A stretch of 64,000 nt of DNA from Streptomyces lavendofoliae (GCF_014649735.1 NZ_BMTP01000001.1:496001-560000), one strand, 5' to 3'. Positions 25,245 to 33,759 are shown, numbered from the stretch's first letter. Notes: a model not told the origin generated them from the sequence alone. A program made the numbers and translations.

Positions 25245-26436
25245 CCATGCCGCGCACGGTCCGCGACTTCACGAAATCGCCCATCGCCGTCATCTCCCAC
25301 TCGCCGGTGAACTGCTTGATCAGCTTCGCCATCATGACGCCGGTCTGCGGCTCGGCGGAGGTGAGGTCGAAGCGGACCAGCTCCTCGCCGGTGGCCGCGT
25401 CCATCAGCCGGCAGTACGCCTTGGCGACCTCGGTGAACTTCTGGCCGGAGAAGGAGTTCACCGTGAAGACCAGGCCGGTGGCGTCGGCGGGCAGGCGGCC
25501 CAGGTCGACCACGATCACCTCGTCGTCGCCCGCGCCCTCGCCCGTCAGGTTGTCGCCGGAGTGCTTGACGGCGCCGTTCAGGATGGTCAGCTTGCCGAAG
25601 TAGCAGCTGTCCAGGTGGTTGCGCTGGGGGCCGTAGGCGATGACGGAGGCGTCGAGGTCGATGTCCTTGCCCCGGAACGCGGGCTCCCAGCCGAGGCCCA
25701 TCTTGACCTGCGAGAGGAGGGGGCGGCCGTTCTTGACGAGGGAGACGGTCTGGTTCTTCTGGAGGTTGACCCGGCCCTTGTCGAGGTTGATCTTCCCGGC
25801 TCCGGGGGCGGGTGCCGGGGCAGCGGCGGGAGGGGCCGGGGGCGCGGCCTGGGCGGCGGGCGCGGCGGGTGCCGGGGGCGTCGCAGCTGCCCGGGCCGGA
25901 GCCGGGGCCTGCGCCGGGGCGGCCTGCGCCGGCTCCTCGTCGACCGAGACACCGAAGTCGGTGGCGATGCCGGCCAGCCCGTCGGCGTACCCCTGGCCCA
26001 CGGCGCGGGCCTTCCAGACGCCGTTGCGGAGGTAGACCTCCACCACCACCAGCGCGGTCTCCGTGCCGAGCCGCGGCGGAGTGAAGGTGGCGAGCACGCT
26101 GCCGCCGTCGGCGTCGCGGATGGTCGCGGTGGGTTCGATGCCCTGGAACGTCTGCCCGGCGGCGTCCGGACTCGCCGTGACGACGATCTTCTCGATGCCC
26201 GGCGGCACGGCGGCCGTGTCCACGATGATCGCGTCCGGTGCCGTGCCGCCGCCCGACCGGTAGGTCACGCCCGGGCCGGCCGGCTGGTTGTAGAAGATGA
26301 AGTCGTCGTCGGAGCGCACCTTGCCGTCGGCGGTGAGCAGCAGGCCCGATACGTCGAGCCGCACGGGCGCGGCGACGTCCACCGCCACACGGGTGACGGG
26401 AAGCGGGATGTTCGAGCCGGGGGTCATAGCTGTCAT
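25219..26436 (-). CDS. Double TerD-domain protein
   Basis: A 405-residue cytoplasmic protein of the tellurium-resistance/stress family. The N-terminal TerD-like domain (about 1-170) keeps the calcium-loop motif DDDFIFYNQP, an Ala/Pro-rich linker (about 173-215) follows, and the C-terminal domain (about 216-405) is canonical, with VSLVKNGRPLLSQVKMGLGW, DLDASVIAYG and FTGEWEMTAMGDF. TerD proteins bind calcium and act in membrane stress or phage/tellurite defence networks. No other ter gene is seen here. The start is ATG 26436 or 26427. Confidence 0.9.
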   Translation of the reverse strand: MTAMTPGSNIPLPVTRVAVDVAAPVRLDVSGLLLTADGKVRSDDDFIFYNQPAGPGVTYRSGGGTAPDAIIVDTAAVPPGIEKIVVTASPDAAGQTFQGIEPTATIRDADGGSVLATFTPPRLGTETALVVVEVYLRNGVWKARAVGQGYADGLAGIATDFGVSVDEEPAQAAPAQAPAPARAAATPPAPAAPAAQAAPPAPPAAAPAPAPGAGKINLDKGRVNLQKNQTVSLVKNGRPLLSQVKMGLGWEPAFRGKDIDLDASVIAYGPQRNHLDSCYFGKLTILNGAVKHSGDNLTGEGAGDDEVIVVDLGRLPADATGLVFTVNSFSGQKFTEVAKAYCRLMDAATGEELVRFDLTSAEPQTGVMMAKLIKQFTGEWEMTAMGDFVKSRTVRGMVKPAAQAL

Positions 26437-26471
26437 GCCGGGGTAACGAGCGACATCGCTTTGCCGTTCCC

Positions 26472-26702
26472 TTACCTACGGCCACTCCGGTTACGCGGAT
26501 GGTCGCGGGCGGCCCGCTCGTTGCCGTGCTTGTACGCGCCGGTCCACCGGGCCATCACCAGCTGGGCGTCACCCGATTCCGCTTCGGTGAGGAACCGCTC
26601 CGCGCGGGAGCCCCGCAGAGTCCCCGCGGGGCGGTCCCGGTGGGTGATCTCGACGGTGCCGTCGGCGTGGCGCGCGTAGCGGAAACCTTGGGGTCGGGGC
26701 AT
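26472..26702 (-). CDS. Small basic hypothetical protein
   Basis: A 76-residue basic protein starting MPRPQGFRYARHADGTVEIT, with a C-terminal arginine-rich tail. It looks like a small nucleic-acid- or phosphate-binding protein common in Streptomyces, with no named domain. ATG 26702 has an AGGA about ten bases upstream; ATG 26711 is too close to that site. It lies between the TerD and uronate dehydrogenase genes on the same strand. Confidence 0.6.
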   Translation of the reverse strand: MPRPQGFRYARHADGTVEITHRDRPAGTLRGSRAERFLTEAESGDAQLVMARWTGAYKHGNERAARDHPRNRSGRR

Positions 26703-26746
26703 GGGCCGCATCCTGCCCGGCCGGCGCCGCGCCCGTCATCCGGTTA

Positions 26747-27556
26747 TCAGTGCGGCCACTGCGGCGGGTTGGTGCAGAAGTGGCCGCCGAGGTGGGCGTG
26801 GTCGGGGTTGGCGTCGTCGAGTTCGCCCTGTTCGGCGACGAGCGCGGCGGCGTACCGCTCGGAGTCGTCCTGCGGCTCGTAGCCGAGCGCCCGGGCCGAC
26901 GAGAGGTCCCACCACAGGCGGGTGTTGGCGGACGAGCCGTACACGACGGTGTGCCCGACGTCCCCGGCGGTGAGGGCGGCGTGGAAGAGACGGGCACAGT
27001 CGGCGGGGCTCATCCACACCGAGAGCATCCGCACGGAGGTGGGCCGGGGGAAGCAGGAGCCGATCCGCACGGAGACGGTCTCCACCCCGTGCAGGTCCCA
27101 GTAGAGCTGGGCCAGGTCCTCGCCGAAGCACTTGGACAGGCCGTAGTGGGTGTCGGGGCGGCGCGGGGTGTCGACCGGGATCAACGGGTCCTCCGCGCGC
27201 GGGCGCGGGGTGAACCCGACGGCGTGGTTGCTGGAGGCGAACACGATCCGGGCCACCCCCTCCTCGCGCGCGGCCTCGTAGAGGTTGTACGTGCCCGCGA
27301 TGTTGGCGCGCAGGATCTTCTCGAAGGGGGCTTCCAGCGAGATGCCCGCGAGGTGGATGATCGCGTCGACGCCCCGGACGGCCTCGCGCAGGGCTTCCCG
27401 GTCGGCGAGGTCGGCGGCGATCGCGCCGGGCTCGCCCTCGACGGGGACGACGTCGAGGAGGCGCAGTTCGTATCCGTACGCGGGCAGCAGCTCGCGCATG
27501 AGGGTGCCGAGGCCGCCGGCGGCTCCGGTGAGCAGGACCGTGCGGGGAGCGGGCAT
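26747..27556 (-). CDS. udh: Uronate dehydrogenase-like NAD-dependent epimerase/dehydratase
   Basis: A 269-residue short-chain (extended SDR) enzyme. The NAD loop is LTGAAGGLGTLM, followed by DVVPVEG with an acidic residue for NAD, then HLAGISLEAPFEKILRANI and the catalytic YGLSK. The overall sequence, including CFPRPTSVRMLSVWMSPAD, is that of uronate dehydrogenases, which oxidise D-galacturonate or D-glucuronate to the aldarolactone, the first step of the oxidative uronate pathway. ATG 27556 has GGAG 8 bases up. It is divergent from kdgD, which acts later in the same route, and the cluster is full of pectinases. Confidence 0.85.
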   Translation of the reverse strand: MPAPRTVLLTGAAGGLGTLMRELLPAYGYELRLLDVVPVEGEPGAIAADLADREALREAVRGVDAIIHLAGISLEAPFEKILRANIAGTYNLYEAAREEGVARIVFASSNHAVGFTPRPRAEDPLIPVDTPRRPDTHYGLSKCFGEDLAQLYWDLHGVETVSVRIGSCFPRPTSVRMLSVWMSPADCARLFHAALTAGDVGHTVVYGSSANTRLWWDLSSARALGYEPQDDSERYAAALVAEQGELDDANPDHAHLGGHFCTNPPQWPH

Positions 27557-27601
27557 GGGCGGATCTCCTTGATGGGCGGACGGCACACATACCTGGGCCG
27601 C

Positions 27602-27647
27602 ATTCACATGCGTGGACACGCTAGAGAGCGATCGAGAGCACCGTCAA
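27602..27647 (-). promoter_or_regulatory. udh promoter with operator-like element
   Basis: On the minus strand TTGACG (27647-27642), 18 bases, then TAGCGT (27623-27618) form a housekeeping promoter. Just downstream lies 27602-27617, which on the plus strand reads ATTCACATGCGTGGAC, resembling the element next to the kdgD promoter. Confidence 0.65.
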
Positions 27648-27706
27648 GGGGGGCGGGACCCGCCGAGCACGTCTCCGAGTCGCCGGTTTTCCGTCCATCC
27701 CCCGCC

Positions 27707-27758
27707 TTGACCGGCCCGAGGGGGCGGGTCTAGCGTGATCCCGTTCATGAATATGGAC
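27707..27758 (+). promoter_or_regulatory. kdgD promoter with operator-like element
   Basis: TTGACC (27707-27712), 18 bases, TAGCGT (27731-27736) repeats exactly the spacing and -10 sequence of the udh promoter. The imperfect palindrome GTTCATGAATATGGAC (27743-27758) covers the likely start site; its sister at the udh promoter gives the joint pattern RTTCAY-N4-RTGGAC. A shared repressor of the GntR or IclR kind is likely. Confidence 0.65.
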
Positions 27759-27800
27759 GCTAATCACAGCTGTGTACGACGCCTGGTTCAAGGAGCGCCC

Positions 27801-28730
27801 GTGACCTCAGCCCCGCTCGCCGGCCGACTCGACGGCCTGCTCTTCTTCCCCGTCACCGCGTACGGCCCCGATGGCACGCTCGACCTCGACGCGTTCCGCG
27901 CGCACGTGCGCGCCGGGGTCGAGGCCGGCGCCGGCGCGGTCTTCGCCTGCTGTGGCACCGGCGAGTTCCACGCCCTCACCCCCGAGGAGTACGGCGCCTG
28001 CGTGACGGCCGCCGTCGAGGAGACCGCCGGACGGGTGCCGGTCGTGGCCGGCACCGGGTACGGCACCGCCCTCGCGATCCGCTACGCCCGCATCGCCGAG
28101 GAGGCGGGCGCCGACGGGCTGCTAGCCATGCCGCCCTACCTCGTGGTCGCCGACCAGGAGGGGCTGCTGCGCCACTACACCGCCCTGGCCGGGGCCACCG
28201 GGCTGGACGTCATCGTCTACCAGCGCGACAACGCCGTCCTCACCCCCGGGACGGCCGTCGAGCTCGCCCGCCTCGACGGTGTCATCGGCCTCAAGGACGG
28301 CCTCGGCGACCTGGACCTGATGCAGCGCATCGTCAGCGCCGTCCGCGCCGAAGGACTCGAGCTGCTGTACTTCAACGGCCTGCCCACCGCCGAGCTCACC
28401 GGCCTCGCCTACCGGGGCATCGGCGTCACGCTCTACTCCTCCGCCGTCTTCTGCTTCGCCCCCGACATCGCCCTGGCCTTCCACCGGGCGCTCGACAACG
28501 GCGACGACGCGACCGTCGAGCGCCTCATCGACGGCTTCTACCGGCCGCTGGTCGAGCTGCGCGCCAAGGGCCGGGGCTACGCGGTGTCGCTGGTCAAGGC
28601 GGCCGTCCGCATGGGCGGCCTGGACGTCGGCGAGGTCCGGCCGCCGCTCAGCGAACCCGCGCCCGCCCACCTCGAGGAGCTGGCCGCCATCATCGGGCGA
28701 GGCCGCGCCCTGCTGGGGGACCCGCGGTGA
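27801..28730 (+). CDS. kdgD: 5-dehydro-4-deoxyglucarate dehydratase
   Basis: A 309-residue member of the dihydrodipicolinate synthase family. It converts 5-dehydro-4-deoxyglucarate to 2-oxoglutarate semialdehyde with loss of water and CO2. The Schiff-base lysine is K165 in IGLKDGLG and the partner tyrosine Y140 lies in VIVYQRDN, the KdgD form of the motif (true DHDPS has YN-P). CCGTGEFHALTPEEY and FNGLPTAE fit as well. GTG 27801 is set by AAGGAG six bases up. It is divergent from udh and its stop overlaps the next gene (GTGA). Confidence 0.9.
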   Translation: MTSAPLAGRLDGLLFFPVTAYGPDGTLDLDAFRAHVRAGVEAGAGAVFACCGTGEFHALTPEEYGACVTAAVEETAGRVPVVAGTGYGTALAIRYARIAEEAGADGLLAMPPYLVVADQEGLLRHYTALAGATGLDVIVYQRDNAVLTPGTAVELARLDGVIGLKDGLGDLDLMQRIVSAVRAEGLELLYFNGLPTAELTGLAYRGIGVTLYSSAVFCFAPDIALAFHRALDNGDDATVERLIDGFYRPLVELRAKGRGYAVSLVKAAVRMGGLDVGEVRPPLSEPAPAHLEELAAIIGRGRALLGDPR

Positions 28731-29917
28731 GGACCTCCGCCTTCCTCTACCCCTGGGACGTCACCGGCGACCCGGACGCCGCCGCCCGGATCGCGGACCT
28801 CGGCGTCCGGCAGGTCACCCTGGCCTCCGCGTACCACTCCACCCGGGCCCTGACCCCCCGCCACCCGGCGCACCGCGTCGTCACCGCCGAGTACGCCGCC
28901 GTCCTCTACCCGCCGGACCGCTCCCGCTGGGCCGGCCGGGACCTGGCGCCGTACGAGGCGGGGGACTGGGCGCCCGGCGACGCGTACGGGGAGGCCGCCC
29001 GGGCCCTGGAGGCCGCCGGGCTGGAGGTGCACAGCTGGGTCGTCCTCGCCCACAGCTCCCGCCTCGGCGCCGAGCGCCCCGGCACCTCGGTGGTCAACGC
29101 CTACGGCGACCGCTACCCGTGGGCGCCCTGCGTAGCGCAGCCCGCGGTCAGGGCCTACCTCACCGCGCTGGCCGCCGAGGCGGCGGTGCGCCCCGGCGCG
29201 CGCGGCACCGAGCTGGAGTCGTGCGGCTGGTACGGGATGGCCCACCTGCACGCCCACGACAAGGTCGCGGGAGTCGCCCTCGGGGACGCGGCGCAGTACC
29301 TGATGTCCCTGTGCTTCTGCGCGTCGTGCCGGGCCGGGTACGCGGCGGAGGGCCTCGACCCGGACGAGCTCGCCGCGGCGGTGCGCCGCGCCCTGGAGCC
29401 GGTGTGGGCCTCCGGCGGGGCGTCCGGCACCGGGTGGCCGGCCGTGCGGGAGCTGCTGGGCGCCGACCTCGCCGCGGCCACGCTCGCGTGGCGCACCCGG
29501 GCCGCCCGCACCCTCCAGGAGGAGGCCGTCGCGGCGGTCCGGGCGGCCGCCCACCCCTCCTTCCGCGTCCTGCTGCACGCCGACCCCGCCCCGTACCGCA
29601 CGGGCGCCAACGCGGGCGTGGATCCCGCGCACGTCCTGTCCGTCGCGGACGGCGTCGTCGTGCCCTGCACGGGCGGCGGCGCCGACACGGTCCTGCCGCC
29701 GTTCGCGGCCCACGCGCGCGGGGAGACCGTCCTGGCGGCCAACTTCACCGTGGTGACCGGCATGGGCGGCTCCCCGTCCACGCTCGCCGCCGACGCGGCC
29801 CGCGCGCGGGAGCTGGGCGCCACCGAATTGCGGCTCTACCACGCGGGCCTGGCCTCCGACCCGGACCTGACCGCCGTCAGGGCCGCCCTGCGCGCACTGG
29901 GGGCCGCCGGGGACTGA
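28727..29917 (+). CDS. Uncharacterised TIM-barrel-like, possible glycoside hydrolase-like protein
   Basis: A 396-residue soluble protein without signal peptide, coupled to kdgD by a GTGA overlap. Repeating strand-helix units and segments such as TSAFLYPWDVTGDP, GLEVHSWVVLAHSS, LESCGWYGMAHLHAHDK and LCFCASCRAGYAAEGLDP resemble the hypothetical-glycosyl-hydrolase (GHL) TIM-barrel proteins, where a C-x-C-x2-C cluster after a helix is frequent. Histidines and the Glu of ELESCGW could be catalytic. The coupling suggests it handles a uronate-containing saccharide or pathway intermediate in the cytoplasm. I know no experimentally characterised member. Confidence 0.75.
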   Translation: MRTSAFLYPWDVTGDPDAAARIADLGVRQVTLASAYHSTRALTPRHPAHRVVTAEYAAVLYPPDRSRWAGRDLAPYEAGDWAPGDAYGEAARALEAAGLEVHSWVVLAHSSRLGAERPGTSVVNAYGDRYPWAPCVAQPAVRAYLTALAAEAAVRPGARGTELESCGWYGMAHLHAHDKVAGVALGDAAQYLMSLCFCASCRAGYAAEGLDPDELAAAVRRALEPVWASGGASGTGWPAVRELLGADLAAATLAWRTRAARTLQEEAVAAVRAAAHPSFRVLLHADPAPYRTGANAGVDPAHVLSVADGVVVPCTGGGADTVLPPFAAHARGETVLAANFTVVTGMGGSPSTLAADAARARELGATELRLYHAGLASDPDLTAVRAALRALGAAGD

Positions 29918-30321
29918 GCCCCGGCACGGCGGCCGTCACCGGACCCACCACCACCACCACCGTCGCGCGGCACGACACGCACGTCCGTCACCGCGACCGG
30001 GCCCGCTCGCAGCGGCAACGGCGCGGCACCCGCCGCCGTCCCGGCCGCCACCGCACCGGCGCCCCCATCGCGAACACCGTCAGCGCCGCCGGGGCGTCCG
30101 ACCACGCAGGGACGTGACGCACAGGCCGGCCACCGGCCACATGCCGCCGAGCCGAAGCCGGAGACGACCACCCCGGTCGGACGCGGGCGTGCGTTCCGGT
30201 CCCGCGGCACCCGCCCCGTCGATCGCTGACCGCCGTCAGCGTGCCGGCCGGGGCACCCCGGTCGGATCGGGCGCCCCCGCGCCCCGGGCGAAACCCCAAC
30301 GGACGTGTTTTGTCATAAGCG
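29918..30321. other. Intergenic region without a convincing gene
   Basis: About 400 bases between the kdgD partner gene and the GntR promoter. It contains an ACC trinucleotide run (about 29943-29961) and G+C-rich sequence. Open frames here have no family resemblance. A terminator for the kdgD unit is probably within the first 100 bases but I could not identify a clean stem. Confidence 0.5.
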
Positions 30322-30381
30322 TTGACGAACTCCCGCCACCGCCCTAACTTCATCGCGTCGTACTTCGTACGTCATATATGA
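30322..30381 (+). promoter_or_regulatory. Promoter and candidate operator of the GntR-led sugar-acid operon
   Basis: TTGACG (30322-30327), 17 bases, TAACTT (30345-30350) is a good housekeeping promoter. The perfect palindrome TCATATATGA (30372-30381) follows about 15 bases after the likely start site, and ATATGAGA is repeated at about 30375 and 30396. An AT-rich palindrome is striking in this DNA and is a likely autoregulatory GntR site. Confidence 0.6.
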
Positions 30382-30398
30382 GACGCGATACGCGAGAT

Positions 30399-31064
30399 AT
30401 GAGAGCAGCCGCCCCTATGGCCTTCGCCGCCGCCCCCAGCCCCATCCCCTCCCGCACCCAGTACGTCCTGGAGGCGATCAAGCACGCGATCCTCACCGGA
30501 CAACTGCCCCCCGGCAAGCCCCTGGTGGAGACCGAGCTGGCGGCGCTGTACGGAGTGTCGAAGACCCCGGTGCGGGAAGCCCTCAAGACCCTCGCGGGGA
30601 CCGGACTCGTCGTCATGAGCCAGTACAAGGGCGCCACCGTCCGCACCGTGGACGCCGCCATGGCGCGCGAGGTGTACGACGTACGCCTGCTCCTCGAACC
30701 CGAGGCGCTGCGCCGGACGATCACGCGCCGCGCGTCCCTCGACGCCGCCGGCCTGGCGCTGGCCACCGCCGACACCGCGGCCGACCAGGCCGAGCGCTCG
30801 CTCGCCAACCGCGAGTTCCACCGCGCCCTCTACCTGCCCTGCGGCAACCCGCTGCTGGCCCGGATGCTCGACGAGGTCCGCGACCAGGCCGCCCTGGTGT
30901 CGACCGTCGCCTGGAGCGCCGAACCGTCCTGGCGCCGCGAGGCCGACGAACACCGGCGCATCCTCCACCTCGCGGAGGCCGGGGACGCCGACGGCGCCGC
31001 CCGCGCCCTGCACGACCACATCGCCTCCTTCGTCCAGCGGGCCTTCCCGGAGGACGCCCAGTGA
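30399..31064 (+). CDS. GntR-family (FadR/FCD type) regulator
   Basis: A regulator of about 221 residues with an N-terminal winged helix (SRTQYVLEAIKHAILTGQLP, then AALYGVSKTPVREALKTLAG) and an all-helical FCD ligand domain with YDVRLLLEPEALR, NREFHRALY and DEHRRILHLAEAGD. FCD domains bind sugar acids through a metal held by Asp/His residues. The start is uncertain among ATG 30378, 30399 and 30417; none has a strong ribosome site, and 30378 lies inside the palindrome. Its stop overlaps the next GTG. It probably represses this whole catabolic operon and responds to a sugar acid. Confidence 0.87.
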   Translation: MRAAAPMAFAAAPSPIPSRTQYVLEAIKHAILTGQLPPGKPLVETELAALYGVSKTPVREALKTLAGTGLVVMSQYKGATVRTVDAAMAREVYDVRLLLEPEALRRTITRRASLDAAGLALATADTAADQAERSLANREFHRALYLPCGNPLLARMLDEVRDQAALVSTVAWSAEPSWRREADEHRRILHLAEAGDADGAARALHDHIASFVQRAFPEDAQ

Positions 31065-31987
31065 CCACGGAACAGGACAGCCGCATGGACCACGCAGCGC
31101 TGAGGTCGGCACTCGCCGACGTCGTCGCGATCCCCGTGACCCCGTTCGACGCCGAAGGCGGCGTCGACCGCGACACCTACCGCGCCCTGCTGCGCCGACT
31201 GCTCGACGGCGGGGTGCGGGCCGTCACCCCGGGCGGCAACACCGGCGAGTTCTACGCCCTCACCCCCGAGGAGCGCACCCTCGTCACCGAGCTGACCGTC
31301 GCGGAGACCGGTGACCGCGCCGCCGTCCTCGTCGGCGTCGGACACGACCTGCCGACCGCGACCGCCGCCGCCCGGCACGCCCGCGACCTCGGCGCCGGCA
31401 TGGTCATGGTCCACCAGCCCGTGCACCCCTACGTCTCCCGCGACGGCTGGATCGCGTACCACCGCGCCATCGCCGACGCCGTCCCCGACCTGGGCGTCGT
31501 GCCCTACGTCCGCAACCCGCTCCTCGACGGCGCCACCATCGGCCGGCTCGGCGAGCTGTGCCCCAACGTCATCGGGGTCAAGTACGCCGTGCCCGACGCC
31601 GCCCGGTTCGGCGCCGTCGCCCGCGACGCCGGACTCGACCGGTTCGTGTGGATCGCCGGCCTCGCCGAGCTGTACGCGCCCGCCTACTGGACCATGGGCG
31701 CCACCGGGTTCACCTCCGGGCTGGTCAACGTCGCCCCGGCCGTCTCCCTCGCCATGCTCCAGGCGCTGCGCGCCGGGGACCAGCAGGCCGCCGCGAAGGT
31801 GTGGGAGCAGATCCGCCCCTTCGAGGACCTGCGCGCCGCCGACCAGTCCGCCGACAACGTCACCGTCGTCAAGGAGGCCCTGGCGGCCCTCGGCCTGTGC
31901 CGCCGCGACGTCCGCCCGCCCAGCCGCCTGCTGCCCGGACCGGACCGCGACCGGGTCGCCGCGATGATCGGGGGCTGGTCCGCATGA
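31061..31987 (+). CDS. Dihydrodipicolinate synthase-family keto-deoxy sugar acid dehydratase or aldolase
   Basis: A 308-residue class I aldolase-fold protein. The Schiff-base lysine is K174 (IGVKYAVP) and the active-site tyrosine Y149 lies in VVPYVRN, closer to the KdgD Y-x-R form than to DHDPS. GGNTGEFYALTPEE is the substrate-binding loop. Joined by overlaps to a GntR gene and an IlvD/Edd dehydratase, it most likely acts on the 2-keto-3-deoxy acid made by that dehydratase, either dehydrating it to 2-oxoglutarate semialdehyde (L-arabinonate route) or splitting it to pyruvate and an aldehyde. A second KdgD for the uronate route is also possible. Confidence 0.82.
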   Translation: MTTEQDSRMDHAALRSALADVVAIPVTPFDAEGGVDRDTYRALLRRLLDGGVRAVTPGGNTGEFYALTPEERTLVTELTVAETGDRAAVLVGVGHDLPTATAAARHARDLGAGMVMVHQPVHPYVSRDGWIAYHRAIADAVPDLGVVPYVRNPLLDGATIGRLGELCPNVIGVKYAVPDAARFGAVARDAGLDRFVWIAGLAELYAPAYWTMGATGFTSGLVNVAPAVSLAMLQALRAGDQQAAAKVWEQIRPFEDLRAADQSADNVTVVKEALAALGLCRRDVRPPSRLLPGPDRDRVAAMIGGWSA

Positions 31988-33708
31988 CGCCCCGTACGCC
32001 CCGGGAACTGCGCAGCCACCAGTGGTACGGCACCGACGGCCTGCGTTCGTTCTCCCACCGCGCCCGCACCCGGCAGCTCGGCTACCTCCCCGAGGAGCAC
32101 CTGGGCAAGCCGGTCATCGCGGTCCTCAACACCTGGTCCGACATCAACCCCTGCCACGTCCACCTCCGCGACCGCGCCCAGGCCGTCAAGCGGGGCGTGT
32201 GGCAGGCCGGCGGCTTCCCGCTCGAGTTCCCGGTCTCCACGCTCTCCGAGACCTTCCAGAAGCCCACGCCCATGCTCTACCGCAACCTCCTCGCCATGGA
32301 GACCGAGGAACTGCTGCGCTCCTACCCGGTCGACGGCGCCGTGCTGATGGGGGGCTGCGACAAGTCGACGCCCGCGCTGCTGATGGGCGCCGCCTCCGCC
32401 GACCTGCCGGCCGTCTTCGTCCCGGCCGGGCCGATGCTGCCCGGCCACTGGCGGGGCGAGGTCCTCGGCTCCGGCACGGACATGTGGAAGTACTGGGACG
32501 ACAAGCGGGCCGGGCTCATCGGCGACTGCGAGATGGCCGAACTGGAGAACGGCCTCGCCCGCTCGCCCGGCCACTGCATGACCATGGGCACCGCCTCCAC
32601 CCTGACGGCCGCGGCCGAGGCGCTGGGGATCACCCTGCCGGGCGCCTCCTCCGTCCCGGCCGTCGACTCCGGCCACGACCGGATGGCCGCCGCCTCCGGA
32701 ATGCGGATCGTCGACCTGGTGCGCCAGGACCTCAAGCCGTCCGACATCCTGACCCGGGAGGCGTACGAGGACGCCGTGACGACCGTGCTCGGCCTCGGCG
32801 GCTCCACCAACGCGGTGATCCACCTGATCGCCATGGCGGGCCGCTCCGGCGTCACGCTCACCCTCGACGACTTCGACCGGATCGCCCGGACCGTGCCCGT
32901 ACTGGCGAACCTCCGGCCCGGCGGCCGGCACCTCATGGAGGACTTCCACTTCGCCGGCGGACTGCCCGGGTTCCTCTCCCGCATCACCGACCTGCTGCAC
33001 CTGGACCGGCCGACCGTCGCCCACACCACCCTGCGCGAACAGCTCGCCGGCGCGCTGGTGCACGACGACGACGTCATCCGGCCGCGCGACCGGGCGCTCG
33101 CGGACGAGGGCGGGGTGGCCGTGCTGCGCGGCAACCTCTGCCCCGACGGGGCCGTCATCAAGCACATCGCCGCCGAACCGCACCTGCTCAAGCACACCGG
33201 CCCCGCCGTCGTCTTCGACGACTACCGGACCATGCAGCGCACCATCAACGACCCGGACCTCGGCATCACCCCCGACCATGTGCTGGTGCTCCGCAACTCC
33301 GGGCCCAAGGGCGGCCCCGGCATGCCGGAGTACGGGATGCTGCCCATCCCCGACCACCTGCTCAAGCAGGGCGTACGGGACATGGTGCGGATCTCCGACG
33401 CCCGGATGAGTGGCACCAGCTACGGCGCCTGCGTCCTGCACGTCGCGCCCGAGTCGTACGTCGGCGGCCCCCTCGCCCTGGTCCGCACCGGCGACCTCAT
33501 CACCCTCGACGTCCAGGCGCGCACCCTCCACCTGGACGTGACCGAGGAGGAACTCGGACGGCGCCGGGCCGAGTGGACCCGGCCGCCCGCCCGGTACGGC
33601 CGCGGCTACGGCGCGCTCTACAACGAGCACATCACCCAGGCCGACACCGGCTGCGACTTCGCGTTCCTCGCCAGGGCCGGCGAGGTCCCGGACCCCTACG
33701 CGGGCTGA
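31984..33708 (+). CDS. IlvD/Edd-family sugar-acid dehydratase (L-arabinonate dehydratase-like)
   Basis: A 574-residue Fe-S dehydratase. Cluster and substrate segments are INTWSDINPCHVHL-like (VLNTWSDINPCHVHL), MGGCDKSTPALLMG and GHCMTMGTASTLTA, each holding a conserved cysteine. The pattern SDINPCH plus DMWKYWDDKRAG is characteristic of pentonate dehydratases such as L-arabinonate or D-xylonate dehydratase rather than biosynthetic IlvD. It dehydrates an aldonate to a 2-keto-3-deoxy acid. It is coupled to the aldolase-fold gene upstream. The cluster should depend on the Suf system encoded 20 kb away. An action on galactarate is not excluded. Confidence 0.85.
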   Translation: MTPRTPRELRSHQWYGTDGLRSFSHRARTRQLGYLPEEHLGKPVIAVLNTWSDINPCHVHLRDRAQAVKRGVWQAGGFPLEFPVSTLSETFQKPTPMLYRNLLAMETEELLRSYPVDGAVLMGGCDKSTPALLMGAASADLPAVFVPAGPMLPGHWRGEVLGSGTDMWKYWDDKRAGLIGDCEMAELENGLARSPGHCMTMGTASTLTAAAEALGITLPGASSVPAVDSGHDRMAAASGMRIVDLVRQDLKPSDILTREAYEDAVTTVLGLGGSTNAVIHLIAMAGRSGVTLTLDDFDRIARTVPVLANLRPGGRHLMEDFHFAGGLPGFLSRITDLLHLDRPTVAHTTLREQLAGALVHDDDVIRPRDRALADEGGVAVLRGNLCPDGAVIKHIAAEPHLLKHTGPAVVFDDYRTMQRTINDPDLGITPDHVLVLRNSGPKGGPGMPEYGMLPIPDHLLKQGVRDMVRISDARMSGTSYGACVLHVAPESYVGGPLALVRTGDLITLDVQARTLHLDVTEEELGRRRAEWTRPPARYGRGYGALYNEHITQADTGCDFAFLARAGEVPDPYAG

Positions 33709-33759
33709 ACCGTCCTTCTCTGACCGGATCCTCTTGTCCGGCATGTCGAACACGATCCG

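Noticed and set aside
25219..26436. Tellurite resistance or conservon defence cluster around TerD
   Set aside because: Only one TerD gene is present, without terB, terC, terF or kinase/nucleotidyltransferase partners.
29943..29961. ACC trinucleotide run as a functional repeat
   Set aside because: Short (about six units), in non-coding G+C-rich sequence and without further structure.
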